A DNA stretch of 64,000 bases from JACVRW01 sp963764665 (GTDB lineage Bacteria > Actinomycetota > Thermoleophilia > Solirubrobacterales > Thermoleophilaceae). The position numbers and the translations under genes were made by a program. Every line of letters begins with the position of its first letter. The first letter of the stretch is position 1. The notes beneath the pieces are model-generated. The model was not told where the DNA came from and did not search any database. It saw only the letters and a program-made list of their open reading frames with translations. The stretch lies in NCBI GenBank assembly GCA_963764665.1, contig CAVXTL010000026.1, positions 124,001 to 188,000 on the forward strand, given 5' to 3'. Positions 33,561 to 42,592 of this stretch are shown in pieces.

Positions 33561-34654
33561 GATTCGAGACCTCCTTCGGCCATTGCGCCTTCCTCCTCGC
33601 CGGCGGACTCCCCGACGATGTAGAGGTTGAGCTCGATGCGCTCGCCGTGCGACTCGATCTCGTTGAAGATCCGGCGTACCTGATCCTGATCCGGCAGCTT
33701 CGGGTGGAGCAGCGCCTTCTTCGGCGTGACCTTGCCCGACGCGAGGCCGCGGAAAGCGGTGGGAAGCTCCCGGATCAGCTGCTTGACGGCGCCCGGCTCG
33801 AGCTGGCCGCGGACGAGGCTGCCCTGGCCGAACGAGCGCGGCAGTAGCTGAGCCTCGTGCAGGGTGCCGTACTTCTCGACGAGCTTCACGAAGGCCTTCT
33901 CGTGGCCGTAGCCGTTGTTGTCGTCCTTGATCTCGTAGTCGTCGGCCGCCTTGCGGCGCAGGCGCATGATCTGGTTCATCGGCGCCACGTCCTTGGGGCA
34001 GACCTCCACGCACGCGAAGCAGTGGGTGCAGTCGTAGATGCCGTGCGGATCGGCCGCCAGGTCCTTCAGCCGCGCCTCGTGGGCGCCGTCGCGGGGATCG
34101 CCCATGAAGCGGTACGCCTTCGCGAGGGCGGCCGGACCGATGAACTCCGGATCGACCTCCAGCGACAGGCACGCCGACACGCAGACCCCGCACTGGATGC
34201 ACGCCATCGCCTGAGTCACGTCGAGCATCGCCTCGGCCGGCACGATGTACTCGCTGTTGTCGGGCGGCTCGTCGGCGGGGAGCAGCCACGGCACGACTCG
34301 GCGGATCTTCTTCCAGTGGACGGCCTCCATGTCGGTGATCAGGTCCTTGATCACGGGCATGTTCCCCATCGGCTCGACGGTGATCGCCCCGTCGCGCGCC
34401 TTCTCGGACGCCTCGCCGATCTGGGTGTTGCAGGCGAGCGCGGACTTGCCGTTGATGCGGACCCCGCAGGACCCGCAGATGGCGGCTCGGCACGAGCAGC
34501 GGATGCCGATCGAGGCGTCCTCCCGGTCCTTCACCTGGAGGATGCCGTCGAGCACCGAGCGCTCGGGCGGGAGGTCCACGCTGCGGTTCTCCCAGTACGC
34601 GGGCTCCCCGGACTCGGGGTCGAAGCGGCGGATCTTCAGCGTGTATTCGGCCAT
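33557..34654 (-). CDS. sdhB: Succinate dehydrogenase/fumarate reductase iron-sulfur subunit
   Basis: A 365-aa SdhB, longer than the usual 240-260 because of about 100 extra C-terminal residues. The [2Fe-2S] site is Cys55-Cys60-Cys63-Cys75 (with an extra Cys53), and two ferredoxin sites follow (CIQCGVCVSAC and CTHCFACVEVCP). It transfers electrons from SdhA. The start follows the sdhA stop by one nucleotide, and it overlaps the CCG-domain gene. The C-terminal extension contains a repeated Lys-rich KLPDQDQVRR stretch whose role is unknown. Confidence 0.93.
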   Translation of the reverse strand: MAEYTLKIRRFDPESGEPAYWENRSVDLPPERSVLDGILQVKDREDASIGIRCSCRAAICGSCGVRINGKSALACNTQIGEASEKARDGAITVEPMGNMPVIKDLITDMEAVHWKKIRRVVPWLLPADEPPDNSEYIVPAEAMLDVTQAMACIQCGVCVSACLSLEVDPEFIGPAALAKAYRFMGDPRDGAHEARLKDLAADPHGIYDCTHCFACVEVCPKDVAPMNQIMRLRRKAADDYEIKDDNNGYGHEKAFVKLVEKYGTLHEAQLLPRSFGQGSLVRGQLEPGAVKQLIRELPTAFRGLASGKVTPKKALLHPKLPDQDQVRRIFNEIESHGERIELNLYIVGESAGEEEGAMAEGGLES

Positions 34655-34655
34655 C

Positions 34656-36338
34656 TCAGTACGTACGTTCCTCGGGCTGCCACTGTGTCAGAGTGACCTC
34701 GGAGTAGGACACATCCGGCTCGTCGCCGTTGGCCGCCACGTTGATGTGCTTGAGCCACTCCTCGTCGTTGCGGGCCGGGAAGTCGGTGCGGTACTGGGCC
34801 CCGCGGCTCTCCTTGCGCTCGAGCGCGGACACCACCATCGCCTCGGCGTTGTCGAGCATGAACTGGAGCTCCAGCGCGCCGAGCACGTCCTGGTTGAAGA
34901 CGCTGCCCTTGTCGTCCACCGCCACCGTCTTGGCCTCCTCCTTGAGGCGGCGCACGATCTCCAGGGCGGTGTTCAGCCCCTGCTCGTCGCGGAAGACGGC
35001 CACGTACTTGTCCATCGTCTGGCCCAGCTCGGCCTTGACCTCGGACACCCGTCGGCCGGTGCGGTCGCGGCTGACGATCTCCTGGATGGTCCGCTCCTCC
35101 GCGAGCAGCGACTCGCGCGAGGGCTCCGACGGGGCCAGGCCCTTGACGACGCGGGCGGCATGGGCGCCCGAGCGGCGCCCGAACACGAGCGTGTCCAGGA
35201 GCGAGTTGGCGCCGAGGCGATTGCCGCCGTGCACCGACACGCAGGCGCACTCGCCGGCGGCGTAGAGGCCGGGGATGGGCGTCTGCCCGTCCACGTCGGT
35301 GCGCACGCCGCCCATCGTGTAGTGGTTGCCCGGCTTGATGTGGATCGGCTCGCGCGTGATGTCCACGCCGGCGAAGTCGCGGCCCACGTTCACGATCTCC
35401 CTGAGCGCCTCGTGGATGCGCTTGCGGGGGACCACCGTGATGTCGAGCGCCACCGTGCCGTCCGGGAACCCGCGCCCCTCGTTGATCTCGGTCTGCTCGG
35501 CCCGCGACACCACGTCGCGTGAGGCGAGCTCCATCTTGTTCGGCGCGTACTTCTCCATGAAGCGCTCGCCCTGGGCGTTGTAGAGGTGCGCGCCCTCGCC
35601 GCGGGCGCCCTCGGTGATCAGCAGTCCGAGGCCGGCAAGCGTGGTCGGGTGGTACTGGATCATCTCCATGTCCATCAGCGGGGCGCCGACCCGGTAGGCC
35701 ATGGCGATGCCGTCGCCCGTGCAGATCAGGGCGTTGGTCGTGGGGTCGTAGATCTGTCCGTTGCCGCCGGTGGCGAGGATCACCGCGCGGGCCGAGAAAA
35801 GCTCCAGCGAGCCGTCGCGGATGTTGCGCGTAATCGCCCCGGCGATCCGGCCCTCGTCGTCCTGCACGAGCGCGGTGGTGAACCACTCCTCGTAGCGGAA
35901 CACCTCCTCGTGGCGCATGAGCTGCTCGTAGAGCACGTGGAGGATCGCCTGGCCGGTGATGTCGGCCACGTAGTAGGTGCGTGCCGCGGACGCGCCTCCG
36001 AAGGCACGGGTGCCGAGCCGGCCCTCCTCGTTGCGGTGGAAGGTCACGCCCCAGTGCTCCAGCTCGAGCAGCTCCGAGGGGGCCTCCCTGCACATGACCT
36101 CGATGGCGTCCTGGTCACCGAGGTAGTCCGAGCCCTTGATGGTGTCGAAGGCGTGGGACTCCCAGGTGTCCTCGGCCTGGAGGGCCGCGTTGATCCCGCC
36201 CTGGGCCGCGTTCGAGTGGGAGCGAACCGGGTGGACCTTGGAGATGATGCCCACAGACGCGCCCCCTTCCGCTGCTGCGAGGGCTGCGCGCTGGCCGGCT
36301 AGACCGGCCCCGATCACTAGGACGTCGTGCTGAGGCAT
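34656..36338 (-). CDS. sdhA: Succinate dehydrogenase flavoprotein subunit
   Basis: A 560-aa flavoprotein. FAD-binding VLVIGAGLAGQRAALAA at 6-22, the covalent-FAD histidine region VRSHSNAAQGG, substrate-binding HPTTLAG and the Arg region GGNRLGANSLLD are all present. It oxidises succinate to fumarate with SdhB. ATG 36338 begins directly at the Rossmann strand; longer readings from 36452 lack homology. A TAGAAT box lies about 17 nt upstream. The operon order is sdhA-sdhB-sdhE-like. Confidence 0.95.
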   Translation of the reverse strand: MPQHDVLVIGAGLAGQRAALAAAEGGASVGIISKVHPVRSHSNAAQGGINAALQAEDTWESHAFDTIKGSDYLGDQDAIEVMCREAPSELLELEHWGVTFHRNEEGRLGTRAFGGASAARTYYVADITGQAILHVLYEQLMRHEEVFRYEEWFTTALVQDDEGRIAGAITRNIRDGSLELFSARAVILATGGNGQIYDPTTNALICTGDGIAMAYRVGAPLMDMEMIQYHPTTLAGLGLLITEGARGEGAHLYNAQGERFMEKYAPNKMELASRDVVSRAEQTEINEGRGFPDGTVALDITVVPRKRIHEALREIVNVGRDFAGVDITREPIHIKPGNHYTMGGVRTDVDGQTPIPGLYAAGECACVSVHGGNRLGANSLLDTLVFGRRSGAHAARVVKGLAPSEPSRESLLAEERTIQEIVSRDRTGRRVSEVKAELGQTMDKYVAVFRDEQGLNTALEIVRRLKEEAKTVAVDDKGSVFNQDVLGALELQFMLDNAEAMVVSALERKESRGAQYRTDFPARNDEEWLKHINVAANGDEPDVSYSEVTLTQWQPEERTY

Positions 36339-36416
36339 CAATGGGGTATGGCGGCCCGCGATTCTAGGGAACGGACGGACGCGACCCGCCGGGGGCGCCC
36401 GGAGCGGGGGCTGACC

Positions 36417-36469
36417 GGGGGGTCGTTCGTCTTCTGGTTGGCATACATCCAAAAGACGAACAACCCCCC
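36417..36469. repeat. 21-bp inverted repeat with 11-nt loop
   Basis: Left arm 36417-36437 (GGGGGGTCGTTCGTCTTC then TGG) pairs with right arm 36449-36469 (CCAAAAGACGAACAACCCCC then C); 19 Watson-Crick pairs and two G-T (or C-A depending on strand) positions, loop TTGGCATACAT. It lies between the divergent sdhA start and the DUF559 remnant. Such length is beyond a normal terminator; it could be a regulatory structure or a remnant mobile element. Confidence 0.75.
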
Positions 36470-36472
36470 ACA

Positions 36473-37325
36473 GATCGCCGGATCGCGGACCTTGCCGCGC
36501 GCCAGCACGCCGTCGTTTCCCGCCCGCAGCTCGACCGGCTTGGCGTGGGAGAGGGTGCGATCGCGTGGCGAGTCCGGGAAGGCCGGCTGCATCGAGTCCA
36601 TCGAGGGGTGCATGCCGTCGGCCACCCTGTTCTTCCCCGCTATGGGCGGCTGATGGCGGCGGTGCTCGCCTGCGGCCAAGGGGCGGTCCTCAGCCATCGC
36701 AGTGCCGCCGAGCTCCTGCGGATCGGGCCGCCTGCGGCATTTGTGGAGCTGACCGCGGCGGGCGGGAGGGGTTGGCGAGCGGGGGAGATCCTCGTCCACC
36801 GCGCCAACGTGCCCGCCGAGCACCGCGGCGTCATCGAGGGCATCCCGGTGACCTCACCGGCCCGCACGCTCATCGACCTCGCCGACGTGCTCACCCGACG
36901 GGGCCTCCAGCGAGCCCTGGACGAGGCCGAGTTCCTGCGGCTCGACCACCAGGGTCTACGTCCCATCCCGGGGCCGCCGCGGCGCCGGGGGCAGCCACAT
37001 CCTCTGCCGCAGCCACCTGCTCACCCAGCCCGAGACGAATGCCCACGTGGACGTCCACGAGGTCGACTTCATCTGGCGAGGGCCGCGACTGGTCGTCGAG
37101 GTGGACGGAGGCGCCGCGCACCACACCCGCCGCGCTTTCGATAACGATCGCGCCCGGGACGCCGGGCTCACTGCGTCCGGCTACCGCGTGATGCGCTTCA
37201 CCCAGCTCCGGCTGGACCGCGATCCCGCCGCGGTGGCGGATGAGCTCAGGCGGGCCGGAGCGCCCGTCGAACCTGGTCGATGGTCACGATCCCGCGCAGC
37301 ACGCCGTCCCCGTCCACGGCCATGA
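36473..37325 (+). pseudogene. DUF559/AbiEi-like protein remnant
   Basis: The N-terminal half (from DRRIADLAARQHAVVSRPQL through GRLMAAVLACGQGAVLSHRS to FLRLDH) is in one frame with no ATG/GTG before residue 25. The C-terminal DUF559 nuclease-like half (SHILCRSHLLTQPETNAHVD, EVDFIWRGPRLVVEVDG, RDAGLTASGYRVMRFT) is in another frame. About 25 residues normally between them are missing, so both a deletion and a frameshift occurred near 36950-36990. Related intact genes encode an AbiEi-type N-terminus plus a PD-(D/E)XK-like domain. The 3' end overlaps the M50 gene. Confidence 0.75.
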
Positions 37326-38403
37326 TCGCCCCGAGGCGGGCGAGCCCCTCGCGGCTCAGCAGCGTCTCGAGCGGGTCCTCCAGCCCGACGCGCAGGTCGC
37401 TCTCGCCCTCGTCGCGTGCCATCACCGAGGCCACCGGCCGCGTCGCGCGCACCTGCTCGGCCACGCTGTCCACCGCCTCGCGGGACACCACGCCCACGAG
37501 CCGCCCGGAGGCGTCGACCACGGGGAACCATGGCCAGCCGTAGCGCAGGAAGAACTCCTCCTCCGCGCGGTCGAGCGGGAGCGTCTCCGGTATCGCCACC
37601 GGCTCCCCGTCCATCACGTCGGCCACCCGCAGACCCTCGATCCGCCCGACGAACGCCGCCTGCACCTCGGCCGAGCGCGCCGCCTGCGCCAGGAACCAGC
37701 CGATGAACGCCAGCCAGATCCCGCCGATAGGGTCGCCCGTGACCAGGAACAGGTACACGCCCGCGCCGATCATCAGATAGGCGACCCCGCGGCCCAGCCG
37801 GGCCGCCAGGCGCGTGGCCCTGGTGCGGTCCCCCGTGCGCCACCAGACGATCGCCCTCGCGATCCGTCCGCCGTCCAGCGGGAACCCCGGGATCAGGTTG
37901 AAGATCAGGACGAAGGCGTTGATCGACGCCAGGTGGCCGAGCACGGCGGTGGCCTCGTTGAAGTTCCCGATGTCGAATGACGAGGCGTTCACGGCCTCGT
38001 CGGTGCCCGACAGCGCCATCGCGCCGAGGAAGCAGATCACGGCGATGGCGAGCGTCACGAGCGGCCCGGCGATCGCCACCCGGAACTCCACGCCGGGGGA
38101 GTCGGTGTCGCGCTCGAGCTTGGCCACGCCGCCGAATAGCCACAGGTCGATGCCCGAGATCGGTATCCCGTTGCGCATCGCCACCACCGCGTGCCCCAGC
38201 TCGTGCAGCAGGATCGAGGCGAAGAACAGCAGCGCCGTGATCGTCGCGAGGGTGAACGCTTTAGCGTCATCGCCCGGGAACAGGTCCTGGTAGTCCCCGG
38301 AGAACGACCAGATGATCAGAAACAGGACGAAGAACCAGCTGACGTCCACCCCGATCCTGATGCCGAATATCCGCGCGAGCTGGATCGAGCTGCCCCCGAA
38401 CAT
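37246..38403 (-). CDS. Site-2 protease (M50) with CBS pair
   Basis: A 385-aa membrane metalloprotease. Zinc motif HELGH at about 65-69 in the second helix, and third ligand in NLIPGFPLDGGR at about 160-171. About six transmembrane helices are followed by a C-terminal CBS pair (VADVMDGEPVAIP, DASGRLVGVVSREAV, RLGAIMAVDGDGVLRGIVT). Such Rip-like proteases cleave transmembrane anti-sigma factors or signal peptides; the CBS pair probably senses adenine nucleotides. ATG 38403 starts the first helix. Overlaps the DUF559 remnant by 80 nt. Confidence 0.92.
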   Translation of the reverse strand: MFGGSSIQLARIFGIRIGVDVSWFFVLFLIIWSFSGDYQDLFPGDDAKAFTLATITALLFFASILLHELGHAVVAMRNGIPISGIDLWLFGGVAKLERDTDSPGVEFRVAIAGPLVTLAIAVICFLGAMALSGTDEAVNASSFDIGNFNEATAVLGHLASINAFVLIFNLIPGFPLDGGRIARAIVWWRTGDRTRATRLAARLGRGVAYLMIGAGVYLFLVTGDPIGGIWLAFIGWFLAQAARSAEVQAAFVGRIEGLRVADVMDGEPVAIPETLPLDRAEEEFFLRYGWPWFPVVDASGRLVGVVSREAVDSVAEQVRATRPVASVMARDEGESDLRVGLEDPLETLLSREGLARLGAIMAVDGDGVLRGIVTIDQVRRALRPA

Positions 38404-38481
38404 GCACGGGGATGGTGGCAGGTCGCACGTGCCCGACCGGCCGCCGCGCGTAGGGAGCGCCGGACGGGGAATACACCCGAG

Positions 38482-39999
38482 GTGAGCACCAAGCGCTGGA
38501 CCCTGCTGGCCGTGTGCCTCGGCACGTTCATGCTGCTGCTGGACATCACGGTGGTGAACGTGGCGCTGCCGGACATCCAGCGCGAGCTGGACGCCAGCTT
38601 CACCGACCTCCAGTGGGTCGTGGACGCCTATTCGCTGATGCTGGCCTCGGTGCTGCTCACCGCGGGCTCGCTCGCCGACCTCTTCGGCCGCCGGCGTGTG
38701 TTCGCCATCGGCCTCGCCCTCTTCAGCCTGGCGTCGCTGCTCTGCGGACTGTCCGCCACGCCCACCGTGCTCAACCTCGCCCGCGGCTTCCAGGGGCTTG
38801 GCGGCGCCGTGATGTTCGCCTGCGCTCCCGCGCTGATCGCGCAGGAGTACGAGGGACGCGAGCGGGCCGGCGCCTTCGGCGTCTGGGGAGCCACGATCGG
38901 AGCCGCGGTGGCCGTGGGCCCGCTGGTGGGCGGCGCCCTCACCGAGAGCCTCGGCTGGGAGTGGATCTTCTTCGTGAACGTGCCGATCGGCGTGCTCACG
39001 ATCGTCGTGACCCTGCTCAAGCTCCACGAATACCGCCCCGAGACTAGGCCGCGGGTGGACTGGCCCGGGGTGGTCACCTTCAGCGGCGGGCTCTTCTGCC
39101 TGGTGTTCGCCCTGATCCGGGGCAACGCCGAGGGCTGGGGCAGCGCCCCGATCGTCGCGCTGCTCGTGGCCTCGGTGGCGCTCCTGATCGCATTCGTGGT
39201 CGTGGAGCGGCTGGGGCCGGAGCCGATGCTCGACCTCTCGCTGTTCCGCAAGCCGGCCTTCACCGGCGCCCAGATCGCCGCCTTCTCGATCTCGGCGTCG
39301 ATGTTCTCGATGTTCCTCTACCTCACGCTCTACATGCAGAACGTGCTGAGGTACTCGCCGTTCCAGGCCGGCCTGCGCTTCCTGCCGGTGTCGGTGCTGT
39401 CCTTCTTCGCCGCGCCGCTGGCCGCCCGGCTCACGAACCGGGTGCCGGTGCGGGTGCTGATCTTCGGCGGGCTGGCAGCGGTAGGCACCGGGCTGCTCCT
39501 GATGGGGGGCGTGTCGCCCTCCTCCGAGTGGACGACGCTGCTGGCGGGGTTCGTGATCGCGGGGACCGGCGTGGGGTTCGTGAACGCGCCGCTGAGCTAC
39601 GCGGCGGTGAGCGTGGTCGAGCAGCGCCTGAGCGGCACCGCATCGGGGATCAACAACACCTTCCGCCAGGTGGGCATCGCCACCGGCATCGCGGGGCTCG
39701 GCGCGCTGTTCCAGTCGCACGTGACGGATCAGCTCGAGTCGAGGCTGGCGGGCGCGCCGGTGCCGCCCGGCGCGGCCAGGGGCCTTGGTGAGGCGGTGGC
39801 GTCCGGCGGCGCTCAGCAGGCGATCGAATCGGTGCCGCCGAGCGCCCGCGGGGTGGTGGAGGAAGCGGCGACCCGGGCCTTCCTCGACGGCTTCAACCAC
39901 ATCATCGTGGTGGCCGCCGTCATCGCCTTCGCGGGGGCCGTGCTCTCGCTGCTGCTCATCAGGGATCGAGATCTGACCGCCCCCGGCCCACCTGCCTGA
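38482..39999 (+). CDS. MFS exporter, DHA2 (14-TMS) family
   Basis: A 505-aa transporter with about 14 hydrophobic helices. Motifs: LDITVVNVALPDIQ (motif D1), GSLADLFGRRRVFAIGL (motif A), and GAAVAVGPLVGGALTESLGWEWIFFVNVP (motif C and the SWRWxF element). Members export drugs or metabolites by proton antiport. GTG 38482 gives the standard N-terminus STKRWTLLAVCLGTFM; longer in-frame readings run through the opposite gene. Confidence 0.92.
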   Translation: MSTKRWTLLAVCLGTFMLLLDITVVNVALPDIQRELDASFTDLQWVVDAYSLMLASVLLTAGSLADLFGRRRVFAIGLALFSLASLLCGLSATPTVLNLARGFQGLGGAVMFACAPALIAQEYEGRERAGAFGVWGATIGAAVAVGPLVGGALTESLGWEWIFFVNVPIGVLTIVVTLLKLHEYRPETRPRVDWPGVVTFSGGLFCLVFALIRGNAEGWGSAPIVALLVASVALLIAFVVVERLGPEPMLDLSLFRKPAFTGAQIAAFSISASMFSMFLYLTLYMQNVLRYSPFQAGLRFLPVSVLSFFAAPLAARLTNRVPVRVLIFGGLAAVGTGLLLMGGVSPSSEWTTLLAGFVIAGTGVGFVNAPLSYAAVSVVEQRLSGTASGINNTFRQVGIATGIAGLGALFQSHVTDQLESRLAGAPVPPGAARGLGEAVASGGAQQAIESVPPSARGVVEEAATRAFLDGFNHIIVVAAVIAFAGAVLSLLLIRDRDLTAPGPPA

Positions 40000-40049
40000 G
40001 CTAACGGCCTGCTCATAATGGTGCCCTCTAATGGACCGAAAGGAATCAG

Positions 40050-41135
40050 TTGCCACATAGCGTGACCTTCATCCCCGGCGACGGGACCGGACCCGAGCTC
40101 GCCGAGGCGACGCGGCGGGTGCTCGAGGCCACCGGCGTCGAGTTCGAATGGGACTTCCAGGATGCCGGGATCGACGTGTACGAGGAGGAGGGGAACCCGC
40201 TTCCCGACCGCACCCTCGACTCGATCCGCGAGCGCGGCCTTGCCATCAAGGGGCCGACCACCACCCCGGTGGGCTCCGGCCACAGGTCGATCAACGTGGC
40301 TCTCCGCAAGGAGTTCGACCTCTATGCCTGCATCCGCCCGTGCAAGGCGTACGAGGGCGTGCGCACGCGCTTTCCGGAGACGGACCTGGTGATCGTTCGC
40401 GAGAACACGGAGGACCTCTACGCGGGCATCGAGTTCGAGAAGGGGTCGGACGAGGTCGAGCGCCTGCGCAAGTTCCTGGCCGACGAGCTCGACTCGCCCA
40501 CGCGTGACGAGTCGGGCATCTCGATCAAGCCGATCTCGGTGTTCGGGTCAGAGCGGATCGTCGAGGCCGCGTTCACCTATGCCAAGGAGAACGGCCGCAA
40601 GAAGGTCACGGCCGCGCACAAGGCAAACATCATGAAGTTCTCGGACGGCCTGTTCCTGGATGTGGCCCGGCAGGTGGCCGAGCGTCACCCGGAGATCGAG
40701 TTCGAGGACAGGATCATCGACAACCTGTGCAACCAGCTCGTGTCCCGTCCCGAGGAGTACGACGTGATCGTGCTGCCGAACCTGTACGGCGACATCGTGT
40801 CCGACCTGTGCGCCGGCATGATCGGCGGGCTGGGCCTGGCGTCGGGCGCCAATATCGGCACGAGCGGCGCCATCTTCGAGGCGACCCACGGGTCAGCCCC
40901 CAAGTACAAGGGCCAGAACAAGGTCAATCCCACCGCGCTGCTGCTCTCGGGCGTGCTGATGCTTCGGCACCTGAACGAGACCGAGGCGGCGGATCGCATG
41001 GAGGGCGCGATCGCCGAGGTGATCCGGAAGGGCGACAAGGTGACCTATGACCTGAAGCCCTCGCGTGACGATCCGAGCGCCGTGGGCACAAGTGAATATG
41101 CAGACGCCGTCATTGAGGAGATGCACAACCAGTGA
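40050..41135 (+). CDS. NAD-type isocitrate dehydrogenase (IDH3-like)
   Basis: A 361-aa isocitrate/isopropylmalate dehydrogenase-family enzyme. FIPGDGTGPELAEA at the N-terminus, substrate loop GSGHRSINVALRK and the isocitrate-binding DLYACIRPCKAYEGVRTR, VIVRENTEDLYAGIE, catalytic Lys/Asp segment AHKANIMKFSDGLFL and NLYGDIVSDLCAGMIGG. The sequence is close to the NAD-dependent IDH type rather than LeuB. Start TTG 40050 has AAAGGA upstream; stop overlaps mdh by 4 nt (GTGA). The context with malate dehydrogenase supports a TCA role. Confidence 0.88.
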   Translation: MPHSVTFIPGDGTGPELAEATRRVLEATGVEFEWDFQDAGIDVYEEEGNPLPDRTLDSIRERGLAIKGPTTTPVGSGHRSINVALRKEFDLYACIRPCKAYEGVRTRFPETDLVIVRENTEDLYAGIEFEKGSDEVERLRKFLADELDSPTRDESGISIKPISVFGSERIVEAAFTYAKENGRKKVTAAHKANIMKFSDGLFLDVARQVAERHPEIEFEDRIIDNLCNQLVSRPEEYDVIVLPNLYGDIVSDLCAGMIGGLGLASGANIGTSGAIFEATHGSAPKYKGQNKVNPTALLLSGVLMLRHLNETEAADRMEGAIAEVIRKGDKVTYDLKPSRDDPSAVGTSEYADAVIEEMHNQ

Positions 41136-42124
41136 ACGCTTCAAGTCCAGTGAAGGTGGCCGTGACCGGCGCTGCCGGCGCCATCGGCTACAGCCTTCTG
41201 TTCAGAATCGCGAGCGGCCAGATGCTCGGCGAGGACACCCCGGTGGAGCTCAGCCTGCTCGAGATCCCTCAGGCGGTGAAGGCCGCGGAGGGCGTGGCGA
41301 TGGAGCTGGACGACTGCGCATTTCCGCTGCTGTCGCGCGTGGACATCTCCGATGACCCGAACTTCGCGTTCGACGGGGTCCAGGTGGCGCTCCTCGTGGG
41401 CGCGCGCCCACGCTCCAAGGGCATGGAGCGCTCCGACCTCCTCGAGGCCAACGGCGGGATCTTCAAGCCGCAGGGCGCGGCTCTGAACGAGCACGCCGAC
41501 AGCTCCCTCAAGGTGCTGGTGGTGGGCAACCCGGCGAACACCAACGCCCTGATCGCCATGAGCAATGCGCCGGACGTGCCGCGTGAGCGCTTCACGGCGA
41601 TGACGCGGCTGGACCACAACCGTGCGATCGCGCAGCTGGCGAACAAGCTGCAGGTGCCGGTGTCCGACGTGACCAACATGACGATCTGGGGCAACCACTC
41701 GGCCACTCAGTACCCCGACATCTTCCACGCGAAGGTGGGCGGCCAGAACGCCGCCGAGCGGGTCGACGACCAGGCGTGGCTCGAGGACGACTTCATCCCC
41801 ACGGTGCAGAAGCGCGGCGCGGCCATCATCGAGGCGCGTGGCGCGTCGAGCGCGGCGTCGGCCGCCAACGCCGCCATCGACCACGTCCGCGACTGGACGC
41901 TGGGCACGCCGCAGGGCGACTGGGTGTCGATGGCGATTCCCTCCGACGGCTCCTACGGGGTGGACGAGGGCATCATCTCCTCGTTCCCGTGCACCACGGC
42001 CGACGGGCGCTACGAGATCGTGCAGGGCCTCGAGATCGACGACTTCTCGCGTGCGCGCATCGACGCGACGGTCGGCGAGCTCAAGGAGGAGCGCGACGCC
42101 GTCAATGAGCTCGGTCTCATCTGA
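41132..42124 (+). CDS. mdh: Malate dehydrogenase
   Basis: A 330-aa NAD(P)-malate dehydrogenase of the cytosolic (MDH type 2) group. Rossmann motif VTGAAGAIGYSLLFRIASG (9-27), substrate Arg in GARPRSKGMERSDLL, catalytic Asp-His in TRLDHNRAIAQLA and WGNHSATQYPD. It oxidises malate to oxaloacetate. The GTG start overlaps the IDH stop, so the two are translated together. A convergent 56-nt gap with AT-rich GTTAACCGTTAA follows. Confidence 0.95.
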   Translation: MNASSPVKVAVTGAAGAIGYSLLFRIASGQMLGEDTPVELSLLEIPQAVKAAEGVAMELDDCAFPLLSRVDISDDPNFAFDGVQVALLVGARPRSKGMERSDLLEANGGIFKPQGAALNEHADSSLKVLVVGNPANTNALIAMSNAPDVPRERFTAMTRLDHNRAIAQLANKLQVPVSDVTNMTIWGNHSATQYPDIFHAKVGGQNAAERVDDQAWLEDDFIPTVQKRGAAIIEARGASSAASAANAAIDHVRDWTLGTPQGDWVSMAIPSDGSYGVDEGIISSFPCTTADGRYEIVQGLEIDDFSRARIDATVGELKEERDAVNELGLI

Positions 42125-42180
42125 GACCGAATACTCAACAACAGTTAACCGTTAAAAGCGCGGGAGGGTGAGGCGCCGGG

Positions 42181-42567
42181 TCAGGCGGGATGCCAGCCCT
42201 TGCCGCGCCTCTTGACCTGGCCCTCGGAGGCCAGGCTGGGGAGAACGCGGTACAGGTAATTCGCCTTGATCCCCATGGCGTCGGCCAGCTCGGCGATCGT
42301 GATGCCGGGGCGCGCGCGCACCAGCTCGAGAGCCTGCTTCGACCGGGCTCCGCTGCCGCGCGGGCGGCCGCGACCACGGCCCTTGCGGGCGGGCGACGCG
42401 GTGCCGCGACGGCGGCGAGGCGCGGAGGTGGACCCGTTGGAGGTGCCTCCCACGCCGGCGAGCGCCGCGGCTGCCTTCTCCAGCCGGTTGTACTCGTCGA
42501 CCAACGGACGCAGCTCCTTCAGCCGCGAGTCGATCTCCCTCCGCTTCTCATCCAAGAAATCAGCCAT
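42181..42567 (-). CDS. Coiled-coil/AT-hook/winged-helix DNA-binding protein
   Basis: A 128-aa basic protein. Residues 1-40 are a charged helix (RREIDSRLKELRPLVDEYNRLEK) probably a coiled coil for dimerisation. A Lys/Arg/Pro-Gly-rich linker includes GRGRPRGSG, an AT-hook-like motif. Residues 75-128 form a winged-helix domain (ALELVRARPGITIAELADAMGIKANYLYRVLPSLASEG). Likely a nucleoid or transcription protein. A TACTTT box 7 nt upstream supports the ATG. Confidence 0.78.
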   Translation of the reverse strand: MADFLDEKRREIDSRLKELRPLVDEYNRLEKAAAALAGVGGTSNGSTSAPRRRRGTASPARKGRGRGRPRGSGARSKQALELVRARPGITIAELADAMGIKANYLYRVLPSLASEGQVKRRGKGWHPA

Positions 42568-42574
42568 TAACGGA

Positions 42575-42580
42575 AAAGTA
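42575..42580 (-). promoter_or_regulatory. -10 box, leaderless start of winged-helix gene
   Basis: TACTTT on the minus strand ends 7 nt before ATG 42567. Confidence 0.45.
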
Positions 42581-42592
42581 GCGAACTGACAA

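Noticed and set aside
37246..40056. 936-aa minus-strand frame
   Set aside because: Only the C-terminal 385 residues are a true M50/CBS protease. The upstream part is antisense to the MFS transporter.
42138..42155. AT-rich GTTAACCGTTAA after mdh
   Set aside because: Short partial palindrome; no T-tract or stable stem, so not called as a terminator.
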